Counted from the stretch's first letter, positions 49,456 to 58,447 are shown. The stretch: DNA of 64,000 nucleotides from Microlunatus sp. Gsoil 973 (GCF_009707365.1 NZ_CP046122.1:496001-560000); one strand, 5' to 3'. Notes: generated by a model not told the origin, from the sequence alone. Numbers and translations are program-made.

Positions 49456-49835
49456 CCACCGCGGCCCGGATCCTGGTGGTGGAGGACAACCCGCTCAACC
49501 TCAAGTTGGTCCACGACGTGCTGGAGGCCAACGGGTACGACGTGATCGCCGCGACGTCGGGCGAAGAGGGCCTGCGGCTCGCCGCCGAGCAGCCACCGGA
49601 TCCTGTCCTGATGGATCTGCAACTGCCCGGCATCGACGGCACCGAAACCCTGCACCGGCTGCGCAATGGAACCCTGGACGGACGGGTGCCGATCGTGGCC
49701 GTGACGGCGTTCGCGATGGCCGAGGACCACCGCAGTGCGGCTCGCTCCGGCTTCGACGGCTATCTGGAGAAACCGATCAGCGTCCGGTCGCTGGCCGGCC
49801 AGGTGGAGAACTTCCTACGCGGCGGCGCGTCATGA
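49452..49835 (+). CDS. Single-domain response regulator (receiver only)
   Basis: A 127-residue CheY/DivK-like receiver. The acidic pocket is VVEDNPLN, the phospho-Asp is in VLMDLQLPGIDG, the switch Thr in VAVTAFAM and the Lys in YLEKPIS. It has no output domain, so it probably shuttles phosphate or binds the kinase or cyclase. GTG 49452 overlaps the kinase stop and its own TGA overlaps the cyclase ATG. Confidence 0.93.
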   Translation: MTTAARILVVEDNPLNLKLVHDVLEANGYDVIAATSGEEGLRLAAEQPPDPVLMDLQLPGIDGTETLHRLRNGTLDGRVPIVAVTAFAMAEDHRSAARSGFDGYLEKPISVRSLAGQVENFLRGGAS

Positions 49836-50950
49836 CCGAGCAGCCGGTCACCGTCCTCGCGGTCGACGACCAGCCGGCCAATCTCCGCCTGCTCGACGCC
49901 GTGCTCAGCCCCCGCGGCTACGATGTGATCCCTGCCTCCTCCGGCGAGCAGGCACTGGCGCTGTTGGAGACCCGGGACGTCGACCTGGTGCTGCTCGATG
50001 TCGTCATGCCGGGCCTGGACGGCCATCAGGTCTGTCGCAGCATCCGGGCGCAGTCGCGGACCGCCTTCCTGCCGGTGGTGATGATCACCGCGAGCGGTGA
50101 CCAGCAACGGTTGGCCGCCCTGGAGTCCGGCGCGGACGACTTCGTGACCAAGCCGTTCGACCAGGCCGAGTTGCTGGCCAGGGTCGCCTCGCTCGCCCGG
50201 ATCAAGCGCTACCACGACACCATCGAGCGGCAGGCCGCCGAGCTCACGGCGTGGAACGCCGAGCTCGAATCGCGGGTGGCGGCGGGCATCGCCGAACTGG
50301 AACGGACCAACCGGCTGCGACGCTTCCTCTCACCGCAGTTGGTCGATGTCGTTCTCGGCGACCAGCGACTGCTGACCAGCCACCGGCAGGAGATCGTCGT
50401 GGTGATCTGCGATTTCCACGGCTTCACCACGTTCGCCGAGACCAGCGAGCCGGAGGAGGTGATCACCGTGCTCCGCGATTATCACGCCGTCGTCGGACGG
50501 CGGGTGCACGAGCACGCCGGCACTCTGGAGCGGTTCACCGGCGACGGTGTGATGATCTTCTTCAACGACCCGGTCCCGTGCGACGACGCGGCCGTACGGA
50601 TGGCGCTGGACATCGGAGACGACGTCAAGGAGCTGTCCAAGGACTGGCTGCGCCACGGACACCTGCTGACCCATCGCAGCGGGATCGCCCAGGGCTACGC
50701 CACGCTGGGCCGGATCGGGTTCCCGGGCCGGTTCGACTATGCGGCCATCGGCAGCGTCACCAATCTGGCCGCCCGATTGTGCGATATCGGCCAGGACTGG
50801 GAGATCCGGGTCACCGATCGGGTGCTGGCCGCACTGGAGGACCGCGCCGAGTCCGAACTGATCGGTGACCTTCGGCTGCGTGGCTTCTCGCGACCGGTCC
50901 GCGTCCACAGCATCACAGCGCTCGAACCGTCAAGGCAGGCGATCCGATGA
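49832..50950 (+). CDS. Receiver-class III adenylate/guanylate cyclase
   Basis: A 372-residue protein. Residues 1-125 are a receiver (AVDDQPANL, LLDVVMPGLDG, FVTKPFD), then a coiled-coil of about 45 residues, then a class III cyclase domain from about 185. Metal Asp residues are in VVICDFHGFTTF and RFTGDGVMIFF. The usual base-selecting Lys before the GD motif is Arg, and the later IGD-type Asp is Ser (AAIGSVTNLAARLC), so nucleotide specificity is open. ATG 49832 overlaps the previous stop, and the stop overlaps the ATP-grasp start. Confidence 0.9.
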   Translation: MTEQPVTVLAVDDQPANLRLLDAVLSPRGYDVIPASSGEQALALLETRDVDLVLLDVVMPGLDGHQVCRSIRAQSRTAFLPVVMITASGDQQRLAALESGADDFVTKPFDQAELLARVASLARIKRYHDTIERQAAELTAWNAELESRVAAGIAELERTNRLRRFLSPQLVDVVLGDQRLLTSHRQEIVVVICDFHGFTTFAETSEPEEVITVLRDYHAVVGRRVHEHAGTLERFTGDGVMIFFNDPVPCDDAAVRMALDIGDDVKELSKDWLRHGHLLTHRSGIAQGYATLGRIGFPGRFDYAAIGSVTNLAARLCDIGQDWEIRVTDRVLAALEDRAESELIGDLRLRGFSRPVRVHSITALEPSRQAIR

Positions 50951-52542
50951 CCACAACACTGAAGCGAACCGTCGGCGAACCACCGGCCTCCGGCCACACG
51001 TTGTCCCAGCTCGGTGAGGCCGAGCGGTACGCCGCCTACGACCGACTGCAGCAGTCGATGCCCGATGTCTGGGCGGCAATGCGCCAGGACCACACCGATG
51101 AGTCCGTCGTCGTTGTGCCCTCGATCAGCCTGGAACGCACCACGAGTTCACCGGGCACGCTCGTCCAGGCAATGGAGGAGCGCGCGCTGTTCCTGCTGTT
51201 GCTGTTGCGGCAACCCAGGTTGCGGATGATCTACGTGACATCGATGCCCGTCCCCGAATCGATCGTCGACTATTACCTCGGACTGCTCCCCGGAGTGATC
51301 ATCAGCCATGCCCGGGCCAGGCTGACCATGATCAGCATCGGTGACGCCGGCCCTGGTTCACTGAGTGCCAAGTTGCTGGCCCGGCCGAGACTGCTGCACC
51401 AGGTCCGATCGCTCATCCCCAACCCGGCCCGCTGCCACCTCATCCCGTACAACACCACTGCGGCAGAGCGTGACGTGGCCTTGAGTCTCGGCATCCCGAT
51501 GTACGGCGCCGATCCCCGGCTGGCAGACCTCGGTACCAAAACCGGTTGCCGACGGATGTTCACCGAACTCGGCATCCGTTGTCCGGTCGGCGCCGACGAC
51601 CTGAGCTCGGTGGACGACCTGGTCAGCGCGATCCAGGACATGCGTCAGCGGCGGCCGGCGATCGCGGAGGCGATCACCAAGCTCAACGACGGCGTCTCGG
51701 GATCGGGCAATGCGCTGGTCGATCTCCGTGATCTTCCTGCCCCGGGCTCCGCGGAGGAGCCGGAGGCGATCCGCCGACGGGTGCTCGCGCTGGCCTGCGA
51801 GAACCCCAAGATCGACATCGAGACGTACCTGGCGGCGTTCGCCGCGGACGGCGGCATCGTCGAGGAGCGCATCACCGGTGAGCAGCTGGCCAGTCCGAGC
51901 GTGCAGATGCGGGCGCTCACCGACGGCACCGTCGAGCTGCTGTCGACCCATGATCAACTTCTCGGCGGAGCGAGCGGCCAGCGCTATCTGGGCTGCATCT
52001 TCCCGGCCGATCCGGCCTATGCCCGGATGATCGCCGAGGACGCGATGGTGATCGGCAGGCACCTGGCCGGCCTCGGCGTGATCGGCCGGTTCGCCGTGGA
52101 CTTCGTCACAGTCAGGGACGGGGCGGGGGACTGGACGCCGTACGCGATCGAGCTCAATCTGCGCAAGGGCGGGACCACCCATCCGTTCCTGACTCTGCAG
52201 TTCCTCACCGACGGTCGGTACGACGGCGGACGCGGCGTGTTCGAGACACCGGCCGGAGCCACCAAGTATCTGGTCGCCACCGATCATCTGGAGGACGATC
52301 GGCTCAGGGCTCTCACCGTGGACGACCTGTTCGACATCGTGGCACGGCATCACCTGCACTACGACGCCTCGCGCCAGTCCGGAGTCGTCTTCCACATGTT
52401 CAGTTGCCTGACCGAATTCGGCCGCCTCGGCCTCACCGCGGTCGGCGACACCGCGGACGACGCCTGGCGGATCTATCAGACCGCCGAGAGGTTGTTGCTG
52501 GAGGAGGCGGACCAGGCGCTGGCCGAAGCACCGATCATCTGA
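50947..52542 (+). CDS. ATP-grasp, PGM1-related peptide ligase-like protein
   Basis: A 531-residue protein. The N-terminal 190 residues are specific to this family (VVVPSISLERTTSSPGTLVQAMEE and YVTSMPVPESIVDYYLGLLPG, split here). The ATP-grasp part shows GTKTGCRRMFTELG, ITKLNDGVSGSGNALVD and the Mg-binding AIELNLRKGGTTHPF. Relatives include the pheganomycin peptide ligase PGM1. Here it is the last gene of a signalling operon, joined to the cyclase by ATGA. No precursor peptide gene is visible. Its ligation substrate is unknown. Confidence 0.83.
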   Translation: MTTTLKRTVGEPPASGHTLSQLGEAERYAAYDRLQQSMPDVWAAMRQDHTDESVVVVPSISLERTTSSPGTLVQAMEERALFLLLLLRQPRLRMIYVTSMPVPESIVDYYLGLLPGVIISHARARLTMISIGDAGPGSLSAKLLARPRLLHQVRSLIPNPARCHLIPYNTTAAERDVALSLGIPMYGADPRLADLGTKTGCRRMFTELGIRCPVGADDLSSVDDLVSAIQDMRQRRPAIAEAITKLNDGVSGSGNALVDLRDLPAPGSAEEPEAIRRRVLALACENPKIDIETYLAAFAADGGIVEERITGEQLASPSVQMRALTDGTVELLSTHDQLLGGASGQRYLGCIFPADPAYARMIAEDAMVIGRHLAGLGVIGRFAVDFVTVRDGAGDWTPYAIELNLRKGGTTHPFLTLQFLTDGRYDGGRGVFETPAGATKYLVATDHLEDDRLRALTVDDLFDIVARHHLHYDASRQSGVVFHMFSCLTEFGRLGLTAVGDTADDAWRIYQTAERLLLEEADQALAEAPII

Positions 52543-52545
52543 TGG

Positions 52546-53583
52546 TCAGCTGACGACCTTCGGTTCGCCGGCGCAGGGCGGCGCGGCCGTCGAGCTGCGC
52601 ACGACCAGGGAGGTGGCCAGCTCTTCACGCGGCGGGGGACGATCCGACTCCGATGTCCTGAGCAGCAGCCGGAGGGCGGCTGCGCCCATCTCGGCGATCG
52701 GCTGTCGTACCGTGGTCAGCCCGGCCCACTCCGCCTCCGGAAGGTCGTCGAAACCGACCACACTCAGCTCCTCGGGGATGGCGATCCCACGATCGGCTGC
52801 CGCCCGCAGCAGGGCCAGCGCCAGATGGTCGGAATCGGCGAAGATCGCCGTCGGAGGCTCGGGCACGTCCAGCAGCCGCCCGGCCGTCGACATCAGGTCG
52901 AGTCGTCGGTCCCAGTGAACGAGCTGAACAATGCTCCCGCCGGCCATTTCCACGGTCGACCGGAAGCCGTCGATCCGTGCCCGGCTGAAGAGCAGCCCGG
53001 CACTCTCGGCCAGGACGCCGAACCGTCGATGGCCGAGGCCGAGCAGGTGATCGGCGACGTCACGTCCGGCGGACCAGTTCGTGGCACCGATACTGGCGCG
53101 GTCGTCCGGCGGCTGATCGACCGGATCGAGCAGCACCACAGGTATCCCCGCCGCATCCAGAGTGGCCAACTCCTGGGCCGACGCGTCCACCAATGCCAGC
53201 ACCGCCCCGTGAGACCCGTGGGCCAGCAGGCGGGTCACCCAATCGTCACGATCACTCGGCCGGGCCACGGTGACCACCAGATCGAGGCCGGCCTCGGCTG
53301 CTGCACTCTCGACCCCGATCAGCACCTGGTTGGCCCATCCACCGCCGACACCGGCCAGCACCAGATCGACCAACCTCCGCTCCGCGGGACCGACCCTGCG
53401 CTGACCGGAACCCGACGTACGCCTCCGGTATCCGGTCTCGGCGACCAGTTCCATGATCCTGATCCTGGTCGCGGCGGACACGTCGGAGCGACCGTTGAGC
53501 ACCTTGGAGACGGTCGGGACGGTGGTCCCGGCGCGGGCGGCGATGTCGGCGAGGGTCGGCTGGCGTCCGCCCGGAGCAGTCAT
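52546..53583 (-). CDS. LacI-family transcriptional regulator
   Basis: A 345-residue repressor. The helix-turn-helix TLADIAARAGTTVPTVSKVLNGRSDVS begins near residue 10 (the span is discontinuous in conservation), followed by a sugar-binding-protein-like domain with VSVVGFDDLPEAEWAGLTTVRQP. ATG 53583 is chosen because longer reading adds 47 residues without LacI similarity. It is divergent from the ThuA-oxidoreductase genes; two TTGCGCAA palindromes lie in the gap. Its stop is 3 bp from the convergent ATP-grasp stop. Confidence 0.92.
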   Translation of the reverse strand: MTAPGGRQPTLADIAARAGTTVPTVSKVLNGRSDVSAATRIRIMELVAETGYRRRTSGSGQRRVGPAERRLVDLVLAGVGGGWANQVLIGVESAAAEAGLDLVVTVARPSDRDDWVTRLLAHGSHGAVLALVDASAQELATLDAAGIPVVLLDPVDQPPDDRASIGATNWSAGRDVADHLLGLGHRRFGVLAESAGLLFSRARIDGFRSTVEMAGGSIVQLVHWDRRLDLMSTAGRLLDVPEPPTAIFADSDHLALALLRAAADRGIAIPEELSVVGFDDLPEAEWAGLTTVRQPIAEMGAAALRLLLRTSESDRPPPREELATSLVVRSSTAAPPCAGEPKVVS

Positions 53584-53610
53584 GACCTCATCATTGACTC
53601 CGCAATCACT

Positions 53611-53618
53611 TTGCGCAA
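53611..53618. promoter_or_regulatory. Candidate LacI operator, site 1
   Basis: TTGCGCAA, a perfect 8-bp palindrome with a central CG as in LacI-family operators, 27 bp upstream of the lacI-type start. It has a matching copy 86 bp away (53697-53706), suggesting loop-forming paired sites. Confidence 0.55.
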
Positions 53619-53696
53619 CATCAGGATCGTTGACAGCCGTCGTTCCGCGTGAAAGGCTCCGTCTGAAGCGGGACGCGGTTGCGATGCCACCACGTC

Positions 53697-53706
53697 GTTG
53701 CGCAAC
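53697..53706. promoter_or_regulatory. Candidate LacI operator, site 2
   Basis: GTTGCGCAAC, a perfect 10-bp palindrome sharing the TTGCGCAA core of site 1, located 25 bp upstream of the thuA-like start and just before the GAGGAG ribosome-binding sequence. Confidence 0.6.
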
Positions 53707-53731
53707 TTTCACGAGGAGAATCACACCGCCG

Positions 53732-54439
53732 ATGGCAGCGAACCAGAATCCGCAGGCCCTGATCGTTCGCGGGGGTTGGGACGGTCACGAGCCCGTCCAG
53801 ACCACCGACTCGTTCATCCCGTTCCTGACCGAGAACAACTACCAGGTCCGGGTCGAGGACAGCACCAAGATCTACGCCGACGCCGACTACATGGCGACGG
53901 TCGATCTGATCGTCCAGGTGGTGACCATGTCGACCATCGAGAAGGACGAACTCGCCGGTCTGCGGCAGGCCATCGCCAACGGCACCGGGATGGCAGGCTG
54001 GCACGGTGGTATCGCCGATTCCTTCCGCAACAGCGCCGACTACCTGCAGCTGATCGGTGGCCAGTTCGCCCATCACCAGGCCAAGGCCCGCCCGGAGGAG
54101 CTGAAGGGCGAGGCCGCGGACAACTTCGTCCGCTACACCGTCAACATCCACCCGGACCAGAAACAGCATCCGATCGTCGCCGGCATCGAGGACTTCGAGC
54201 TGGAGACCGAGCAGTACTGGGTGCTCAGCGATGACTACAACGACGTGCTCGCCACGACGACCATCCCGGCCAGGGACTTCGACGCCTGGCACCGGCCGAT
54301 CACCTGCCCGGCGATCTGGACCCGGCAATGGGGCAACGGCAAGATCTTCGTCAGCACTCCCGGCCACCAGCTGACGGTGGTCGATCACCCATCGGTCCGC
54401 ACGATCATCGAGCGCGGAATGCTGTGGGTGACCCGATGA
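53732..54439 (+). CDS. ThuA-domain protein
   Basis: A 235-residue class-I-glutamine-amidotransferase-like fold of the ThuA family: LIVRGGWDGHEPVQTTD at the N-terminus, GMAGWHGGIADSF, and GGQFAHHQ. ThuA proteins occur with sugar dehydrogenases in trehalose, palatinose or ketoglycoside use; catalytic activity is not settled. ATG 53732 is the first Met near the family N-terminus, though GAGGAG is 13 bases away. Its stop overlaps the oxidoreductase start as ATGA. Confidence 0.88.
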   Translation: MAANQNPQALIVRGGWDGHEPVQTTDSFIPFLTENNYQVRVEDSTKIYADADYMATVDLIVQVVTMSTIEKDELAGLRQAIANGTGMAGWHGGIADSFRNSADYLQLIGGQFAHHQAKARPEELKGEAADNFVRYTVNIHPDQKQHPIVAGIEDFELETEQYWVLSDDYNDVLATTTIPARDFDAWHRPITCPAIWTRQWGNGKIFVSTPGHQLTVVDHPSVRTIIERGMLWVTR

Positions 54440-55584
54440 CCGCGGCACACGCGAGGCCCACCAATTCGGTGCAGCCCATCAATTCGGTGCAGCCGATCAA
54501 GGTCGGCATCGTCGGGGTCGGCAAGATCTCCGGTCAGTACTTCGACACCATCTCCCGGCTGCCGGTGCTCCAGCTGACGTCGGTCGCAGACCTCAACACT
54601 GCGCTGGCCGCCGAGGTGGCCGCGGAACACAGCGTCAGGAACCTGACGGTCGAGGAATTGATCACCGACGACGATGTCGATCTTGTGCTCAACCTGACCA
54701 TCCCGGCGGCGCACGCCGAGATCGCGCTGCAGGCGATCGCCGCCGGCAAGCATGTCTACGGTGAGAAGCCGCTGGCGGCGACCTTCGAGGACGGGGCCAA
54801 GATCATCGACGCCGCCAGGGCCGCCGGGGTCCGGGTCGGCTCAGCGCCGGACACCGTCCTCGGCACAGGCACCCAGACGGCGCGCAGGGCCGTTGACGAC
54901 GGGTTGATCGGTACGCCGATCTCGGCTGTGGCGACCATGGTCACACCCGGCCATGAACGCTGGCACCCGAACCCGGACTTCTACTACCAGCCGGGTGGCG
55001 GGCCGCTGCTGGACATGGGGCCGTACTACATCAGTTCCTTGATCACGATGCTCGGCCCGGTGGCCCGGGTGATCGGTGCCGCGAGTCACCAGCGGGACAG
55101 CCGGACGATCGGTTCCGGGCCGCGGGCGGGGGAGACGATCCCGGTGAACGTCGACACCCACGTGACCGGGGTCCTGGTGCACGAGTCCGGCGTGCTGTCC
55201 ACCTTGATCATGAGCTTCGACGCTGCGGCCACCAGGGCCTCCAACATCGAGGTGCATGGATCAGAGGCAACGCTGATCGCACCCGACCCCAACCAGTTCG
55301 GTGGCGATGCGTCGATCCATCCGGTCGGCGGGGAATGGTCGGTGCTGCCGGTCAGCGCCGGCTACCGGGACGCCGGGCGCGGCTACGGGATCGCCGATCT
55401 CGCGGCCACCCCGGCCGACCAGCAGATCCGGGCCAGCGGTGATCTCGGCCTGCACGTCCTGGACGTGATGCTCTCGCTGCTGCAATCGGCCGAGCAGGGG
55501 GTCTCCGTCGAGGTGACCACGACCTGCCTGCGACCCGAGGCCGTTCCGCTGGGTGACGCTCCCGGTGGCGTGACCGCCGCCTGA
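54436..55584 (+). CDS. Gfo/Idh/MocA-family NAD(P)-dependent oxidoreductase
   Basis: A 382-residue dehydrogenase. The Rossmann motif VGIVGVGKISGQY follows a 22-residue leader containing a duplicated NSVQPI (15-bp direct repeat). GEKPLA carries the conserved Lys, and the C-terminal sheet domain includes LLDMGPYYISSLITMLGPV. Together with ThuA this suggests oxidation of a sugar at C3 or another position, as in glucoside 3-dehydrogenase pathways. Coupled to thuA by a four-base overlap. Confidence 0.9.
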   Translation: MTAAHARPTNSVQPINSVQPIKVGIVGVGKISGQYFDTISRLPVLQLTSVADLNTALAAEVAAEHSVRNLTVEELITDDDVDLVLNLTIPAAHAEIALQAIAAGKHVYGEKPLAATFEDGAKIIDAARAAGVRVGSAPDTVLGTGTQTARRAVDDGLIGTPISAVATMVTPGHERWHPNPDFYYQPGGGPLLDMGPYYISSLITMLGPVARVIGAASHQRDSRTIGSGPRAGETIPVNVDTHVTGVLVHESGVLSTLIMSFDAAATRASNIEVHGSEATLIAPDPNQFGGDASIHPVGGEWSVLPVSAGYRDAGRGYGIADLAATPADQQIRASGDLGLHVLDVMLSLLQSAEQGVSVEVTTTCLRPEAVPLGDAPGGVTAA

Positions 55585-55596
55585 CCGGACGGCCGG

Positions 55597-56883
55597 TTAG
55601 GGCTCGACCAGCGCGCCGTCCGGTCGCCGGACGCCGGCTGCCCACGCGTCATGGCCGGACAGGCCCGGCGCGAACCGGGCGGCCGCCTGCTCGTCGATGT
55701 CGATGCCCCAGCCGGGGGTCTCGTTCGGCCGGAGCCACCCGTCCTCGATCCGCAGCGTGCCAGGAAAGACCTCGTGCGTCGCGTCGTTGTAGAGGTGTCC
55801 CTCCTGGATGCCGAACGCGACCGAGTTGATGTCGAGGGCGACGTTGGCCGCGGCACCGATCGGTGAGGTGTCGCCCGGCCCGTGCCAGGCCGTCCTCACC
55901 CCGCTGAGTTCGGCCAGTGCAGCCAACTTGCGGGCCGGTGTCAGCCCGCCGATATCGCTGATGTGGCTGCGGATCAGGTCGACCCCGCCGTTCCGGATCA
56001 GCTGGATCGCCTCGGTCATCGAGGTGGTCAGTTCGCCGACGGCGATCGGCGTACTGGTCGCGGACCGGATCTCCGGCAGCCGGTCCCAGTGCTCCGGCGG
56101 CAGGATGTCCTCCAGGAAGAACAGCCGGTACGGCTCCAGCGCCCTCGCCAGCCACAACGCGTCCTTCGGGGTGAGCCGGGAGTGGACGTCGTGGAGAAGT
56201 TCGACGTGCTCCGGCAGCGTGCTGCGAGCCTGTTCGAAGAGCCGGGGCGTGCGGCGCAGGTAATCCCGCGCGCTCCAGCCGTCCGGGTAGGGAGCGTCGG
56301 GGTATTCGCCGCGGAGTCTCGGTGCGCCGTAGCCACCACTGCCGGGTGTCGCCTGTTGCAGCCGAATGTAGCGCCAGCCCTGGTCGACGAAGCTCTGTGC
56401 GCGCTCCAGAGTCTCCTCGATCGTCGTCCCAGCGGCGTGGATGTAGGTGTCGACGGCTGCGCGCACCTTGCCGCCGAGGAGTTCGTGGACCGGGAGGCCG
56501 GCGCGCTTCCCGGCGATGTCCCACAACGCCTGGTCGATGCCGGAGATCGCGTTGTTGATCACCGGGCCGTTGCGCCAGTAGCCGGCGAAGCCGCAGAGCC
56601 GGACCAGGTCGCCGATGTCCCCGGGATAGCGGCCGATCAGCAGTCGGGCCAGATGATCATCGACCATGGTCCGCACCGCCTTCCAGCGTTGGGTGAAGGT
56701 TGCGCAGCCCAAGCCGTACAGGCCGTCGGTGTCGGTGTCGATGCGAACGACGACCAGCGGGATCCCCTCTGGCGCGGTGACGATCGTCCGTACGCCGGAG
56801 ATGGTGATCTTCTCGCGGGCCGGCCACGGGTCGGCGAAGGTGGGAACGGACTCAGTCAGCTCTGCGGACACGGGCGACGACAC
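55597..56883 (-). CDS. Enolase-superfamily sugar-acid dehydratase (mannonate dehydratase-like)
   Basis: A 428-residue enzyme of the mandelate-racemase/ManD group. The capping domain is followed by a barrel with metal ligands in LLHDVHSRLTP (Asp, plus the catalytic His), FFLEDILPPEHW (Glu) and PIAVGELTTS (Glu); WHGPGDTSPIGAAANVALD also matches ManD/RspA. It dehydrates an aldonic acid such as D-mannonate or gluconate. GTG 56883 abuts the AAGGAG sequence; GTG 56871 is an alternative. It converges on the oxidoreductase gene, 12 bp apart. Confidence 0.88.
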   Translation of the reverse strand: MSSPVSAELTESVPTFADPWPAREKITISGVRTIVTAPEGIPLVVVRIDTDTDGLYGLGCATFTQRWKAVRTMVDDHLARLLIGRYPGDIGDLVRLCGFAGYWRNGPVINNAISGIDQALWDIAGKRAGLPVHELLGGKVRAAVDTYIHAAGTTIEETLERAQSFVDQGWRYIRLQQATPGSGGYGAPRLRGEYPDAPYPDGWSARDYLRRTPRLFEQARSTLPEHVELLHDVHSRLTPKDALWLARALEPYRLFFLEDILPPEHWDRLPEIRSATSTPIAVGELTTSMTEAIQLIRNGGVDLIRSHISDIGGLTPARKLAALAELSGVRTAWHGPGDTSPIGAAANVALDINSVAFGIQEGHLYNDATHEVFPGTLRIEDGWLRPNETPGWGIDIDEQAAARFAPGLSGHDAWAAGVRRPDGALVEP

Positions 56884-56980
56884 TCCTTCGGTTCGGCGAC
56901 GCCGGTATCGTACTGACCATGATCACGGCCGGGTACCCGGTCGGGGTGATCGCCGGCCGGGGTGATCTGCGCTACCCGAG

Positions 56981-58384
56981 GTGGCGGCACGGCCGATCTT
57001 TGCCGGTACGGGCATCCTGGTGACCATGGTGGGCAGCCGGCTGATGCGCGTCGTCTGGCCCGAACACCCGGAACGGTGGCGGGAGGTCCCGGGCCGCCTG
57101 GTCCCGTTCGGCGCCATGGTGCTGCGGCTGAGCCTTGCCGCCGTGGTGTCCTACCTGCTGACCAGGGCGATCTCGGGCAACGGTCCGGTTGACCTGACCG
57201 GCCCGCTCACCGCGCTCCTCGTGTTGCAGGCCTCGACGCTGTCCACGCTGCGGATGGGCGTGGTCCGTGTCGGCGCAGTGTTGTGCGGGGTGCTGATCGC
57301 GATATTCCTGTCGAACTGGATCGGACTCACCTGGTGGAGTCTCGGCGCGGCGATCATGGCGGCGATCGTTGCGGCCCGCCTGCTCAGGCTCGGCGAGCAG
57401 ATGCTCGAGGCGCCGATCAGCGCGATGCTGATCCTCGGTGTCGCGCACCACGACGTGGCCGCCTACGTCCGGGTGATCAACACGTTGGTCGGCGCCGGGG
57501 TCGGGATCGCCTTTGGGATCCTCTTCCCGACCGCCCTGGCCGCCGCTGCGGTCGCGCGCTCGGTGCGCCGCGTCGCGGAGATGACCGCGGCTCCGCTCGA
57601 CTCGGCGGCCGAGACCTTGCAGGAGGGCGCAGCCACCCAGGAACAGGCGCAGGGCTGGCTCGACCAGGCACGGGACGCAGCCGGCGAGCTGGCCTCGGTG
57701 AACCGGTCGGTGTCGAATCTGCGAGAGCGCCGTCGCTGGAATCCGCGGGCGATCGGCACCAGCGACGTCGTACCGGTCTTCGACTCGGGGCTGGAAACCT
57801 TCGACCGCTCGCTGCTGGCGATCCGGGCACTGTTCACTGCGATGATCAGCGAGCTTCCCCACGAGCCGCCGGAGGATCAGCCGGAGGATCAGCCGGACGG
57901 TCTAGCGGATCCGTACGGTGAGGATCTTCGGCAGATCTTCTCCGTGGTGTTGTCCCAGACCGCCGGTTGTCTGCGAGCGTTCGGTGATCTGGTGGTTGCG
58001 GAGGCTGAGGCCCGCGAGGACGAGGCGGAAGCGGCGCTCGCCGAAGGGCTGGAGTACGCCGGCGAGACGAGGGCGATGCTGGCCGAGCTGATGTTGGTCG
58101 ATCCGCCGCCGGAGTACCAGATGTTGCGGGGGTCTCTGGTGATCGCCCTGGAGCATGTGCTCACCGAACTGCGGCTGGAGAACCGCCAGCGGGTGCGCCA
58201 GGCCCGCCAGGTCGCCCGGCTGCCCGTGGTGGTGGAGAGCGTGCTGTTGCATCCCGACCGGCCCTATCCGCGGGCGGTGGACATGATGCGGGACCGCCGC
58301 ACGGCGCGATCGGTCTGGGACCGGGCGGTGGCGATCTCCGGCCGGCGGCGTCGCCGGGCCCGGCGAGCGCCCGACGAGCGTTGA
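56981..58384 (+). CDS. Aromatic acid exporter family (FUSC/ArAE-like) membrane protein
   Basis: A 467-residue protein. About five to six helices fill residues 40-190 (RLSLAAVVSYLLT, ALLVLQASTLSTLRMG, WWSLGAAIMAAIVAARLL, SAMLILGVAHHDV). A long soluble helical C-terminus carries a short repeat PEDQPEDQP. The layout matches ArAE_1/YgaE-type proteins that export aromatic or other weak acids. Start uncertain: GTG 56981, or ATG 57026 nearer the first helix. Its 3' end is 84 bp from the iron-regulated gene. Confidence 0.8.
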   Translation: MAARPIFAGTGILVTMVGSRLMRVVWPEHPERWREVPGRLVPFGAMVLRLSLAAVVSYLLTRAISGNGPVDLTGPLTALLVLQASTLSTLRMGVVRVGAVLCGVLIAIFLSNWIGLTWWSLGAAIMAAIVAARLLRLGEQMLEAPISAMLILGVAHHDVAAYVRVINTLVGAGVGIAFGILFPTALAAAAVARSVRRVAEMTAAPLDSAAETLQEGAATQEQAQGWLDQARDAAGELASVNRSVSNLRERRRWNPRAIGTSDVVPVFDSGLETFDRSLLAIRALFTAMISELPHEPPEDQPEDQPDGLADPYGEDLRQIFSVVLSQTAGCLRAFGDLVVAEAEAREDEAEAALAEGLEYAGETRAMLAELMLVDPPPEYQMLRGSLVIALEHVLTELRLENRQRVRQARQVARLPVVVESVLLHPDRPYPRAVDMMRDRRTARSVWDRAVAISGRRRRRARRAPDER

Positions 58385-58428
58385 TCCCCGACCTGGGTAA
58401 GCCGCCCTCGACCGGTAGACATTCCGTG

Positions 58429-58447
58429 TTAGGTTTACCTAACTTAA
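58429..58447. promoter_or_regulatory. Iron box (IdeR/DtxR operator) upstream of the siderophore-interacting protein
   Basis: TTAGGTTTACCTAACTTAA matches the 19-bp IdeR/DtxR consensus (TTAGGTTAGGCTAACCTAA) at 16 of 19 positions and holds a perfect TTAGGT-TT-ACCTAA core. It ends 21 bp before the ATG, where a bound Fe(II)-repressor would block transcription. Confidence 0.9.
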
